A stretch of DNA of 64,000 nt from assembly GCF_009696265.1 (NCBI RefSeq), contig NZ_VUMH01000006.1, positions 124,001 through 188,000 on the forward strand, given 5' to 3'. The position numbers were made by a program, and so were the translations under genes. This document shows, in pieces, positions 18,940 through 28,700 of this stretch (position 1 is the first letter of the stretch; the number at the start of each line of letters is the position of its first letter). Origin of the DNA: Desulfovibrio porci. GTDB taxonomy: Bacteria; Desulfobacterota; Desulfovibrionia; Desulfovibrionales; Desulfovibrionaceae. The notes beneath the pieces are model-generated. The model worked only from the letters and a program-made list of their open reading frames with translations, was not told the origin of the DNA and searched no databases.

Positions 18940-20145
18940 ATGCCTCTTACCGATACCCACATCCGCAGTCTGAAACCCGACGTGAAGCCTCGTAAATATT
19001 TCGATGGCGGCGGTCTGTTTCTTTTCGTTCCCGCCAACGGAAGCAAGCTCTGGAGGATGGCCTACCGTTTTGACGGCAAGAGCAAGCTGCTCAGTTTCGG
19101 GGAATATCCCACCATATCGCTCAAGGACGCCAGAGAACGCCGCGAAGAGGCGAAACGCATGTTGTCCAAGGGAATCGATCCCTCAGACCATAAACGGCAG
19201 TTACGGCAGGCCAGAGCCATCGCGGAACGCGACAGCTTCCAGAATATCGCCAGAGAATGGCATGAAACCCGTATGGCAGAGTTTTCCGAAAAGCATCAGG
19301 GAACTGTCATGTACCGGCTGGAGACCTACATTTTTCCGGCCATCGGCAAGACGCATATCGCCAAACTTGAGACACGGGACGTTATAGAGGTCGTCAAGCC
19401 TCTGGAACAGAGGGGAAACTACGAGACTTCCCGGAGAGTATTGCAAATCATCAGTCAGGTGTTCCGCTATGCGGTCATCACGGGCCGGGCGAAACACAAT
19501 GTCGCAGCCGATCTGCGGGGAGCCTTGCGACCGCGAAAAACTGTTCACCGGGCGGCAGTGCTAGAACCGGAGAAAGTCGGTCAGCTTCTGCGGGATATCG
19601 ACGCCTATGAAGGCTATTTCCCTCTGGTCTGTGCCTTGAAGCTGGCTCCGCTGGTCTTCACCCGTCCCACGGAATTGCGGGCCGCTCAATGGAAAGAATT
19701 CGACCTTGAGGCCGGGGAATGGCGCATCCCTGCGGAACGCATGAAAATGCGCCGTCAGCATCTTGTCCCCCTGTCCCGGCAGGCGATGTCCATTCTTCGG
19801 GAACTTCAGAAATGCTCCGGGGAAGGGAAATACCTCTTCCCTTCTATCCGCACAGAAGCACGGTCCATTTCCGATGCGACCATGCTCAATGCGCTCCGGC
19901 GTATGGGCTATCAGAAACACGAGATGAGCGTACATGGTTTCCGTTCCATCGCTTCCACACTGCTCAATGAACTCGGCTATAACCGGGACTGGATAGAGCG
20001 CCAGCTTGCCCACGGTGAACAAAATGAAGTGCGTGCGACATACAATTATGCTGAGTATCTTCCGGAGCGCCGAAGAATGATGCAGGAATGGGCTGACTAT
20101 CTGACAAGATTACGCGATACAGCCAATCAGAAAAAAGCAATGTAA
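18940..20145 (+). CDS. int: P4-type tyrosine integrase
   Basis: 401 aa site-specific recombinase that would integrate and excise the island at tRNA-Glu. It has an N-terminal DUF4102-like arm-binding domain (LTDTHIRSLKPDVKPRKYFD), a core-binding domain, and the catalytic domain with Arg247 in PTELRAAQW, His332 and Arg335 in HGFRSIAS, His near HGEQNEVRA, and nucleophile Tyr368 in YNYAEY. The start at 18940 has AAGGAG upstream; the frame is open from 18901. Transcribed away from attL. Confidence 0.94.
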   Translation: MPLTDTHIRSLKPDVKPRKYFDGGGLFLFVPANGSKLWRMAYRFDGKSKLLSFGEYPTISLKDARERREEAKRMLSKGIDPSDHKRQLRQARAIAERDSFQNIAREWHETRMAEFSEKHQGTVMYRLETYIFPAIGKTHIAKLETRDVIEVVKPLEQRGNYETSRRVLQIISQVFRYAVITGRAKHNVAADLRGALRPRKTVHRAAVLEPEKVGQLLRDIDAYEGYFPLVCALKLAPLVFTRPTELRAAQWKEFDLEAGEWRIPAERMKMRRQHLVPLSRQAMSILRELQKCSGEGKYLFPSIRTEARSISDATMLNALRRMGYQKHEMSVHGFRSIASTLLNELGYNRDWIERQLAHGEQNEVRATYNYAEYLPERRRMMQEWADYLTRLRDTANQKKAM

Positions 20146-20155
20146 AGGAGGAAGC

Positions 20156-20323
20156 ATGAACAAAGACACCATAATCGACCGTGATATTTATGTCTCCATT
20201 GGAAAAATTGAAGAAGAATCCCAAATAACAACCAATGATACCGGCTGGAGTGAGGAGGAAAAGGAGCACATGCGGCAGGCCGGTTATGATAACATGGACA
20301 TGATCCGGGCGTGGTACAGCTGA
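20156..20323 (+). CDS. Small acidic hypothetical protein
   Basis: 55 aa, starting MNKDTIIDRDIYVS and ending MIRAWYS. It begins 10 bases after the integrase stop behind a near-ideal AAAGGAGG ribosome site and is followed by a terminator, so it is probably translated from the int transcript. Acidic and without cysteines or hydrophobic segments. I do not recognise a family; position suggests an excision or control function, which is a guess. Confidence 0.6.
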   Translation: MNKDTIIDRDIYVSIGKIEEESQITTNDTGWSEEEKEHMRQAGYDNMDMIRAWYS

Positions 20324-20346
20324 AAAACGTACGCTAAGCCTTTTGG

Positions 20347-20398
20347 CGGCACGGATTGTACGGAGTAACGAACCGTACTGTCCGTGCCGTTTTTTTGT
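20347..20398 (+). terminator. Terminator after int operon
   Basis: Outer stem GGCACGGA/TCCGTGCC with an inner stem GTACGG/CCGTAC, followed by seven T. Confidence 0.8.
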
Positions 20399-20634
20399 AT
20401 CGTTCATTATGGTGATTTATAAAAAAATATTTTATTTTAATATGTTAAAATAAATTTTTCGCATAAAAGAAAAATTTTTCCTGAAAAAATGCTTTCGATG
20501 CACATCAGTATCCATCGCTATCGTACTGTATCGTACTCTGTAAGTCTCTATTCTACTTCTTCAAACAACGTGGATTTATTGAATAGCTATGCTATAGCAC
20601 TCCGTAATCATCAACTTCATACGGAGTTATCGCT
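20399..20634 (+). promoter_or_regulatory. AT-rich upstream region of alpA-like gene
   Basis: No gene seen. It holds a perfect palindrome TTTATTTTAA-tatg-TTAAAATAAA (20431-20454), a tandem TATCGTACTG/TATCGTACTC repeat (20519-20538) and GCTATAGC (20591-20598) about 40 bases before the gene. Probably promoter and operator DNA for the replication/regulation genes that follow. Confidence 0.4.
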
Positions 20635-20844
20635 ATGGCGACTGATATTCCTTCCACTGGTTTTCTTCGTCTTCCGCAAGTTCTGGAGCTTTTTCCCATC
20701 AGCAAGAGCGCATGGTGGAAAGGCTGCGCAACCGAACGCTATCCCAAGCCTATAAAAATCGGCCCGCGCACGACCGTCTGGCGCGCCGAGGACATCAGGG
20801 CGTTTATTGAAAACGTCGGCAGGGAGCAGGACGATGCCCGATAG
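20635..20844 (+). CDS. AlpA-family transcriptional regulator
   Basis: 69 aa helix-turn-helix protein of the AlpA/phage excisionase type: FLRLPQVLELFPISKSAWWKG gives the recognition region, and YPKPIKIGPRTTVWRAEDI the wing with the usual W-x-x-x-D-I-x-A-(F/W)-I end. Such proteins switch on integrase or excision genes in P4-like islands. A GGAG lies eight bases upstream. The end overlaps the next small gene by 11 bases. Confidence 0.88.
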   Translation: MATDIPSTGFLRLPQVLELFPISKSAWWKGCATERYPKPIKIGPRTTVWRAEDIRAFIENVGREQDDAR

Positions 20845-21037
20845 CCAACGCACAACCCCTGAGTTTTTCCTTGTCTCCCGCCGTGAAACATGCCGGACAT
20901 GCTGCTATTTCCGTGCCGTACCTCATATCAGAGGGCTACGGACGTTCTGCGCTTTCACAGGTGAACGTCGGCGTTCCTCTGCCCGTGCCTGTGAAATGTG
21001 GCCCGGATTGCCTGCCACTGCACGGAGCGTGTCATGA
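20834..21037 (+). CDS. Small cysteine-rich protein
   Basis: 67 aa with CRTCCYF, FCAF and ACEMW, a spacing that could bind zinc or be a treble-clef remnant. It overlaps the alpA-like gene by 11 bases (start AGGACGATG) and the primase gene by ATGA, which argues that it is translated. No family recognised; similar small cysteine-rich proteins accompany primases on mobile elements. Confidence 0.55.
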   Translation: MPDSQRTTPEFFLVSRRETCRTCCYFRAVPHIRGLRTFCAFTGERRRSSARACEMWPGLPATARSVS

Positions 21038-23667
21038 GCGCTGACATTCTGCACAGCTTTGCCGAGTGTCTGCGTTCAGCGGGGCTGGAGGTCGAGGCCG
21101 TTCTGGCCGACGGCCTCCTGCACCGTTGCGGCACAGCGGACAGGCCCCACCGCAGGGACGGCGCATACAAGGCGTTTCTGGACGCTCCGGCCTCCATCTG
21201 GTGGAAGAACTGGCGCACCGGCGATGAGGGAACGTGGACGGCCAAGCCGGAAAAGGAACTCTGCGCCGCCCAGCGCAAGGCTCTGCGGGAACGCCTTATC
21301 GCCGCCAAAGCCGACACCAGAGCTGAACAGGGGCGCCGCTGGAAAGCCGCCGCAAAGCTGGCAACCAGCATCTGGAACCATGCCAAACCCGCTGAGGACG
21401 ACCATCCCTATCTGAAACGAAAGGAAGTACCGACCATCGGCTTGCGGCAGACTGATGACGGGCGGCTCATTGTTCCCGTCTTGAATCAATCCAGCCAAAT
21501 ACAGAGCCTGCAATTCATCCTGCCGGAAAAGCCTAACGAAGGTACGGATAAGTTTTTTCTCAAGGGCGGCAAAACGGCAGGCGGCTTTTTTTCGCTTCCG
21601 GCAAAGAGCGGAACCAGGGACGGCCCGTTGCTCATTGCCGAAGGGTACGCCACAGGGACAAGTCTGCATCTGGCCACCGGATACGCCGTGCTGATTGCCT
21701 TCAACGCCGGAAACCTGGAAGCCGTAGCCCACACAGCCCGTTCCCGGTATCCGGATCGGGAAATCATTCTTTGCGCGGACAACGACTGCGAAACCGTTAA
21801 ACCCGACGACATGCCGTGGAATCCCGGCAAGGAAACGGCTTCCAGAGCGGCGCAGGCTGTAGGCGGCAAACTGGCCGTCTGCCCGGCCCATGAAGGCAAG
21901 GCGACGGATTTCAACGAGCTGCACCGGCTGCGTTCCCTTGAGGCCGTCCGGGCCGTTGTGGAAGCGGCACGAAAGCAGGATGCGGACTGCCCCATGCCGG
22001 AGGGGTTCTTTCTTGTGCCGGAAGGCAAACGCGCCGGACTGTACAAGCTGGAAACCAAGCCTGACGGGGAGATGAACGAAATCCGCATCGGCCCTCCGCT
22101 CGCTGTGAAAGGCATGACCCGCGACAGCGAGGGCAACGAATGGGGCCTCATGCTGGAATGGGCTGATCCGGACGGCAAGAAGCACACCTGGCCCATGCCC
22201 ATTGAACTGCTCTTTCGACAGGGCGCGGACTGGTACAGCGCCCTGGCTTCCGGCGGCTGGTTCGGCAATCCCGTCGCCAGAAAAAAGCTTGTGGACTTTC
22301 TGGCCGCCGTCAGACCTGCCCGACGCATCCGCTGTGTGCCCCGCACCGGTTGGGACAATATCGCCTACATCCTGCCGGATGCCGTGTACGGCAGCACCTC
22401 CGGCGAAAATGTAGTTCTGCAATCCGCGCATCATAGCGATCTGTACCGCATCGCCGGAACTCTGGACGGCTGGCGGGAAATCGCGGCACTCTCCATCGGC
22501 AATTCGCGCCTGAGCTTTGCCCTGTGCGCGGCCTTCGCCGGGCCGTTGCTGCGTCTGGCCGGTCTGGAAGGCGGTGGTTTCAGTTTTGAAGGCGGATCAT
22601 CATCCGGCAAGACAACGGCCCTTCAGATTGCCGCGTCTGTCTGGGGCGGGCCGGAACACGTCCGAAGCTGGCGCGCCACAGACAATGGCCTTGAGAATAT
22701 TGCAGTCCTGCACAACGACAATGTGCTGATTCTGGATGAAGTCGGGCAGGTCAACGGCAAGATTCTGGCCGAATGCGCCTACATGCTGGCCAACGGTCAG
22801 GGCAAGGGTCGTTCCAGCCGCGAAGGCAATCTCCGCAAATCCCATTCCTGGCGTCTGCTCTTTCTCTCCAGCGGAGAACTCGGCCTTGCCGACAAGCTGG
22901 CCGAAAACGGTCTCAAGTCGAGAGGTGGTCAGGAGGTGCGGTTCGTGGGCCTGCCCGTGGACACGTCCATGCTCACCGAGCTGCACGGTTTTCCTCATGC
23001 CGGAGCCGTGGTCAACCGCCTCAAAGAGTTGACCTCCATTCATTACGGCCACGCGGGCCGCGCCTTCCTGCATAAATTGACCGAATCCGACACACTGAAA
23101 ACAGTTCTGTCCGAGCTGCAATTGGCTCTTGCCAATACGGTCAATCGTCTTGTGCCTGCCGGAGCGGATGGACAGGTGCGGCGCGTGGCCCAACGCTTCG
23201 CTCTCTGCGGTCTGGCCGGAGGACTGGCCATGCAGATGGAAATTCTGCCCGCCGACTTTGACGCTCCGGGCTGTGCCGAACGCTGTTTTCATGACTGGCT
23301 GGCCGCTCGTGGCGGAATCGGCGCTTCCGAAGACGCCGCCATTCTGGCCGCTGTACGCCTGTTCATTGAGCAGCACGGGGCAAGCCGCTTTCAGGACTTG
23401 GACACCCAAATGTCCACCTGCGTCAATCGCGTAGGTTTTCGGCGAAAAGGTGAAGGCGGCTGCACGGAGTTCATTATTCTGCCGGAATCCTTTCGCGTCG
23501 AGGTCTGCAAGGGATTTTCCGAACGGCGTGCCGCCCGCGTGCTGGCCGAGGCCGGATGGCTGAAGCTGTCACAGGTGGGGCGGCTCAAGTGTGAAAGAAG
23601 ATTGCCTGATCTGGGCAAGGTTCGGGCATACATTGTGGTTTTGCCTGAAGATGACGGGCAGGAATAG
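21034..23667 (+). CDS. Toprim primase / DUF927 helicase
   Basis: 877 aa replication protein of mobile elements. The N-terminal part carries a primase-associated region with [14 protein letters not shown] and a Toprim domain (about residues 190-300; [13 protein letters not shown] and IILCADND). The C-terminal DUF927 helicase-like domain has the P-loop GGSSSGKTT at about 520-528 and VLILDEVGQ at about 565-573. It overlaps the preceding gene by ATGA. It would start replication of the excised island. Same layout as plasmid and P4-type alpha-like primases. Confidence 0.9.
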   Translation: MSADILHSFAECLRSAGLEVEAVLADGLLHRCGTADRPHRRDGAYKAFLDAPASIWWKNWRTGDEGTWTAKPEKELCAAQRKALRERLIAAKADTRAEQGRRWKAAAKLATSIWNHAKPAEDDHPYLKRKEVPTIGLRQTDDGRLIVPVLNQSSQIQSLQFILPEKPNEGTDKFFLKGGKTAGGFFSLPAKSGTRDGPLLIAEGYATGTSLHLATGYAVLIAFNAGNLEAVAHTARSRYPDREIILCADNDCETVKPDDMPWNPGKETASRAAQAVGGKLAVCPAHEGKATDFNELHRLRSLEAVRAVVEAARKQDADCPMPEGFFLVPEGKRAGLYKLETKPDGEMNEIRIGPPLAVKGMTRDSEGNEWGLMLEWADPDGKKHTWPMPIELLFRQGADWYSALASGGWFGNPVARKKLVDFLAAVRPARRIRCVPRTGWDNIAYILPDAVYGSTSGENVVLQSAHHSDLYRIAGTLDGWREIAALSIGNSRLSFALCAAFAGPLLRLAGLEGGGFSFEGGSSSGKTTALQIAASVWGGPEHVRSWRATDNGLENIAVLHNDNVLILDEVGQVNGKILAECAYMLANGQGKGRSSREGNLRKSHSWRLLFLSSGELGLADKLAENGLKSRGGQEVRFVGLPVDTSMLTELHGFPHAGAVVNRLKELTSIHYGHAGRAFLHKLTESDTLKTVLSELQLALANTVNRLVPAGADGQVRRVAQRFALCGLAGGLAMQMEILPADFDAPGCAERCFHDWLAARGGIGASEDAAILAAVRLFIEQHGASRFQDLDTQMSTCVNRVGFRRKGEGGCTEFIILPESFRVEVCKGFSERRAARVLAEAGWLKLSQVGRLKCERRLPDLGKVRAYIVVLPEDDGQE

Positions 23668-23926
23668 CAGTTTTTTGCCTGTCTCGCATGACCGGCGACA
23701 ATGGCGACAGTGGCGACAAGTCAATAATGCCAAGGCATTTCCTGTCGCCAATATAAAAACGGCAACACGGATACCGGCGACGGATCGGAGACACAGAGTC
23801 ATGTCGCCGCTTTGCCGCTGTCGCCATTGTGCAAATTGCGACCGGCGACGTGGATTGTGTTGTCACTCATGGCTTGTCGCCATTGTCGCCGCTGTCTCCA
23901 TAGAAAAACATCATAGGAGAAAGGCT
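23668..23926 (+). repeat. GGCGAC/TGTCGCC repeat cluster, candidate origin
   Basis: About ten copies of the core GGCGAC, in both orientations (GGCGACA at the left, TGTCGCC at the right), lie in 210 bases between the primase and relaxase genes. No gene is supported here. Clusters of this kind next to a replication protein are typical of iteron or primase-recognition sites; origin function is inference. Confidence 0.55.
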
Positions 23927-25114
23927 ATGTCCTATCTCGTCTTACACATGGACAAATTCAAAAAAGATGCCATTCGCGGCATTCAATCGCACAATCGGCG
24001 CGAACGCGAAAGCCACAGCAATCCCGATATTGACTACGGCAGAAGCACGGCGAACTACGAGCTGCACGAATCCGCCTCAGACAACTACGCACAAGCCATT
24101 CAGAATCGCATTGACGACCTCCTGCTGGTCAAAGCCGTGAGAAAGGATGCCGTGCGCATGTGCGGGCTTATCGTCACATCGGACAGCACATTTTTTCAGA
24201 AACTTTCCCCGGAGGACACCAGACGCTTCTTTGAAGAGAGCAAAGCCTTTCTCACGGATTTTGTGGGCGCGGAGAATGTCATTTCCGCAACGGTTCACAT
24301 GGATGAAAAGACGCCGCACATGCACTTCCTTCATGTGCCGGTGACGCCGGATGGGCGGCTCAACGCCAACAAAATCTATACCCGTCAGAGTCTGCGAAAG
24401 CTGCAATCCGAGCTTCCCACCCATCTGCAAAGCCAGGGCTTCGCCATTGAACGCGGTGTGGAGCAAACGCCCGGTTCCGCGAAAAAGCATCTGGATACCC
24501 GCGAGTTCAAGCAACAACAGGAGGCATTGGAGAAACTGATTCAGGAGTCCGAAGCGGCTTCCCAAAATTCACGGCAACTTCTCAGCGCATTGGAGCGGCA
24601 TGAGGAAGAACTGAAAAAGCGCATTGAAAAGTATGAGCGACAGGCCGGGGAAGCGGAAAAGGTTCTTCAGGAAGATTCCTTTCTACCGAAGGCCTCTCTT
24701 TTCAATTACCCGTCCGTGCTTGAGAAAGCCTCTTCCCTCATTGAAGAACTGAAAAAGGCGCTTGCCGTCAAACACCTTGTCCAGACAGAGAAGGAAATTC
24801 TGCAACGGGAAGTGGAGTCGTTACACCAAAAACAGACGCGGCTTGAAACGGAATACACGGCCCACAGGAAACAGAGCCATGAGGAAAAAGAGGAGCTGGA
24901 AAACCAGTTGAAGAAGATAAAAAGGCTTATGGCAGGCTATCGGGAATTTCTGCTTCTGCCGGAAATCCGGCCGCTGCATATCGAGTTCGTGGAGCGCAAG
25001 CGGGCTGAACAGCTTCAGCGCCGTCAGGAAGAGGAAAGGCAGCGACAGGAGCAGGAAGCGCGGGGCAGGGAGCGTCAGCAGGCGCGTTCCGCCCGTGGCA
25101 TGAGAATGAGGTAA
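23927..25114 (+). CDS. mobV: MobV/Pre-family relaxase
   Basis: 395 aa mobilization protein that nicks an origin of transfer. The HUH motif is HMDEKTPHMHF at about residues 124-134, and the N-terminus SYLVLHMDKFKK matches the Pre/MobV start. From about residue 200 the protein is a long coiled coil (many Glu, Lys, Gln), ending in an Arg/Gln-rich tail. The start at 23927 follows AGGAGAAAGG; the longer open frame upstream covers the repeat cluster and was rejected. Without transfer genes in the island, it would use a helper plasmid. Confidence 0.92.
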   Translation: MSYLVLHMDKFKKDAIRGIQSHNRRERESHSNPDIDYGRSTANYELHESASDNYAQAIQNRIDDLLLVKAVRKDAVRMCGLIVTSDSTFFQKLSPEDTRRFFEESKAFLTDFVGAENVISATVHMDEKTPHMHFLHVPVTPDGRLNANKIYTRQSLRKLQSELPTHLQSQGFAIERGVEQTPGSAKKHLDTREFKQQQEALEKLIQESEAASQNSRQLLSALERHEEELKKRIEKYERQAGEAEKVLQEDSFLPKASLFNYPSVLEKASSLIEELKKALAVKHLVQTEKEILQREVESLHQKQTRLETEYTAHRKQSHEEKEELENQLKKIKRLMAGYREFLLLPEIRPLHIEFVERKRAEQLQRRQEEERQRQEQEARGRERQQARSARGMRMR

Positions 25115-25152
25115 GGCGTCGGGTGGAAATCTTCGCACAGGCCGAAGATATA

Positions 25153-25184
25153 GCCCACTATGCTTCACTTTGTGAAGCGTGGGC
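25153..25184 (+). other. Bulged hairpin after mobV, candidate oriT or control element
   Basis: GCCCAC-tat-GCTTCAC, a three-base loop, then GTGAAGC-GTGGGC: 13 paired bases with a three-base bulge on one side. No T-run follows, so it is not a standard terminator. It lies 38 bases after the relaxase gene, a plausible place for a nick site. Function unproven. Confidence 0.35.
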
Positions 25185-25258
25185 GACCGTCCCGCTCGAC
25201 CGGAAAGACAAAACGTCAAGCCGGGGCAACGTCCCGGCAGAAGACAGGAGAACAGATT

Positions 25259-25720
25259 ATGACCATCACCGCCAGCCAGGTCAAGAAAATCAGATTGGAG
25301 CTTGCCAAGCTCAAGCCCGTCAAAGTCACTCTCGACGGCAACCGCAGCCTGACCGTGAAGGAGGCCGTCTTCGCACTGGCCCCGACTTTGGAACGGATGA
25401 AGAAGCGTGGTTTCGATGTACAGGAGCTTGTCAAACGCCTGCACGAAAAAGGCATTGAGGTGAAGGCACCGACCCTTGCCAAATATTTGAGCGAGGTTAG
25501 ACGCCAAAAGGAAAAGAAGAGAGACACCCCCCGCCGCCCCAGGCCGCAGACACCGTACTGCCGCACACACCTATCCGTCACAGCCAAAAGGACAGAGACA
25601 GTGCAAATTTCATTGTCACCGACAGGGAGTTTTTGTAGACAAGACCGGCAATTTTTTTTTGGGCACTGTACACTTTTTAAGGCTTGGAGGCGTCTTCCGA
25701 TTTATGAAACTTTACGATAG
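25259..25720 (+). CDS. Putative mobilization accessory protein
   Basis: 153 aa. The first ~90 residues are helical and basic (VKKIRLELAKLKPVK, LERMKKRGFDVQELVKRL, APTLAKYLSEVRR) and resemble a small DNA-binding accessory of relaxase operons; the last ~60 are unlike them and rich in Arg/Thr. Start at 25259 has an AGGAG upstream; no firm family. It lies between the relaxase and restriction genes and may act with MobV at the transfer origin, which is inference. The C-terminal third may result from a lost stop codon. Confidence 0.6.
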   Translation: MTITASQVKKIRLELAKLKPVKVTLDGNRSLTVKEAVFALAPTLERMKKRGFDVQELVKRLHEKGIEVKAPTLAKYLSEVRRQKEKKRDTPRRPRPQTPYCRTHLSVTAKRTETVQISLSPTGSFCRQDRQFFFGHCTLFKAWRRLPIYETLR

Positions 25721-25754
25721 ACAAGACAAAAATACTATTGAGTGAGTACCCGTC

Positions 25755-28700
25755 ATGAACCAGTTCCACGACATCCTTGCCAAATATCGCACTTTTTCTT
25801 TTTCCGAACGTGATAAGGGCGACCGTTTTGAGCGCCTGATGCAGGCTTTTTTGCAAACTGTTCCGTGGTACGAGGGCAAGTTCCGGCATGTCTGGCTCTG
25901 GCGCGAGTTCCCGTACAAGCAAAATCTCGGCGGCAAGGATACGGGGATCGATCTTGTTGCCCAGACGGTGGAAGGCGATTTCTGGGCCATTCAGTGCAAA
26001 TGCTATGACGAGAAAGCCAGAATCGACAAGCCCGCCGTGGACAGTTTTCTGGCCACTTCAAGCAAGCAGTTCATCAACGACCAGCACCAGACGACTTCGT
26101 TTGCCCTGCGGTTGTGGATTTCCACCACCAACAAATGGGGAACTGAGGCGGAAAACGCAATCCGGCATCAAGAACCACCAGTACAGCGCATAAGCCTTGT
26201 GGACCTTGAATCTGCCCCCGTGGACTGGGATGCGCTGGAAAAGGGCATCAGTGGGGCACAAGCCAGACAAGGCAGAAAAAGCCCCCGCCCGCATCAGGAA
26301 AAGGCCATGGCGGCCTTTCATGAGCATTTCCAGACCGGAGATCGCGGCAAGCTGATCATGGCCTGTGGCACGGGCAAAACATTCACCTCGCTGAAAATCG
26401 CGGAGAACGAGACCGGCGGCAAGGGATTGGTGCTGTTTCTGGCTCCGTCCATCGCGCTTGTGGGGCAGACGCTGCGGGAATGGACAGCGGAAAGTTCCGT
26501 GCCGATTTTCCCCATCTGCATCTGTTCCGATCCTGAAGTCAGCAAAAGCAAGAAAAAAAACGATGAGGACACGGACGGCTACAGCGTCACGGATTTGGCC
26601 TTTCCCGCGTCAACACGGGTGGAGGATATTGTTCGTCAATTCGGACTGGCCGAAAAATTTCATCATGATGGCTTGGTGGTCGTGTTTTCCACATACCAGT
26701 CCATTGCAGTTATAGCGCGTTCCCAGAAGGAATTTAAGCGGGAATTTGCCCTGATCATCTGTGATGAGGCGCACCGCACAACAGGCGTCACCTTGAAGGA
26801 CGAGGAAGATTCCGCCTTTGTGAAGGTGCATGACAATACCTTTATTCAGGCAAAAAAACGCTTATATATGACTGCCACGCCGCGCCTGTATGCTGAGGAG
26901 AACAAGAAGAAAGCCAAGGAGGCCGACGCCTATCTTTGTTCCATGGATGACGTGGCCCTGTATGGCCCTGAAGTTTTCCGCATCGGTTTTGGCGAGGCGG
27001 TGGATAAAAGCCTGCTGGCGGATTACAAGGTGCTGGTGTTGACCTTGAGCGAGAATCAGATTCCCGCTGCACTCCAGACTGCCGTGGCGGACAAGAGCAA
27101 AGAGATTGACACGGACGATGCCAGCAAGCTCATTGGCTGCATCAACGCGCTCTCCAAGCGGATGCTTGTGGATGAGGGACTGTTGAAAGCCTCCGATCCC
27201 TCGCCCATGCACAAAGGTGTCGCCTTTTGCCAGAGCATCAAGGTTTCCAAAAAAATCACTGCGGTTTTCAATGGGTTCAAGGACACCTATTACGACAGTC
27301 TGACGCAGGAAGAACGGGCGGAAATGGTGGGCGTTGCCGCACAGCACGTTGACGGATCCATGACCGCCACCACACGCGACGAAAAACTGGCGTGGCTCAA
27401 TGCCGCTTCCGCCGATGGCAACGAATGCCGCATTCTGACCAATGTGCGCTGTCTGTCCGAAGGTGTGGACGTGCCTTCACTGGACGCGGTTATGTTTCTT
27501 TCGGCCCGCAATTCGCAGATCGACGTGGTCCAGTCCGTGGGCCGCGTCATGCGCATCGCACCGGGGAAAAAATTCGGCTATATCATCATTCCTGTGTTGA
27601 TTCCCTCCAATGTTTCCCCAGAGGAAGCGCTGGACGACAACAAACGCTTCGCCGTGGTCTGGACGGTACTGAACGCCTTGCGGGCGCATGACGACCGGTT
27701 CAGCGCCACCGTCAACAAAATTGATCTCAACCGCCACAAGCCTGCGGGCGGCGGCTCTGTACTGGTCGGCGGCATTGCCGATGGCTCTGGAGAGGATGCA
27801 GATAGCACAGAGGCGCGGGGGGACGGCAAGGCGAAGCCGGTTCAGCTTCCGCTGCCCCAGATACAGGAACTGCAAAACGTCATTTACGCCCGCATGGTGC
27901 AAAAAGTCGGCAATAAGCGCTATTGGGAGCAATGGGCGGCGGATGTGGCCAAAATTGCTCAGGGCTACATTGAGCGCATCAGCCGCCTGATTGCCGTGCC
28001 CGGACCGCACAAGGCCGCTTTTGACGAGTTTCTGTCCGGCCTGCGCAAGAATATCAATCCCTCCGTCACGCCCGGTGAAGTGGTGGAAATGCTGGCGCAG
28101 CACATGATCACCAAGCCGGTTTTTGAAGCCCTGTTTGAAAATTACTCGTTCGTGCGGAACAACCCCGTTTCCCAAGCGTTGCAGGGTATGGTTGACCTGC
28201 TGGAAGAACAGGCCCTTGAGAAAGACACGGTGGTGCTGTCGCGCTTCTATGAGTCCGTAAAGCTGCGCGTTTCCGGGATCGACAATGCCGAGGGACGGCA
28301 GCGCATCATGGTTGAGCTGTATGACAAATTTTTCCGCACGGCCTTTCCGCTGACGGTGGAAAGACTGGGCATCGTCTATACGCCCGTGGAACTTGTGGAT
28401 TTCATCAACCATTCCGTGGCCGATGTGCTGGAAGCCAATTTTGGACGCTCCCTTTCTGATGAGAATGTGCATATCCTGGACCCTTTCACCGGTACGGGAA
28501 CGTTCATCGCCCGTATGGTGCAGAGCGGGCTTATTGAACGGGACGCCCTACCGCGCAAATACCGTCAGGAACTGCACGCCAATGAAATTGTGCTGTTGGC
28601 TTATTACATCGCGTCTATCAACATTGAAAATGTCTACCATGACACGATGGGAGACAACACGGCCTATGAACCTTTCAACGGCATCTGCCTGACAGATACC

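Noticed and set aside
23668..23926. GGCGAC repeats as a CRISPR array
   Set aside because: Cores are only six to eight bases, irregularly spaced and in both orientations; no cas genes nearby.
23591..23926. N-terminal extension of the relaxase by 112 codons
   Set aside because: It covers the end of the primase gene and the repeat cluster; the ATG at 23927 has a good ribosome site and starts exactly at the family N-terminus.
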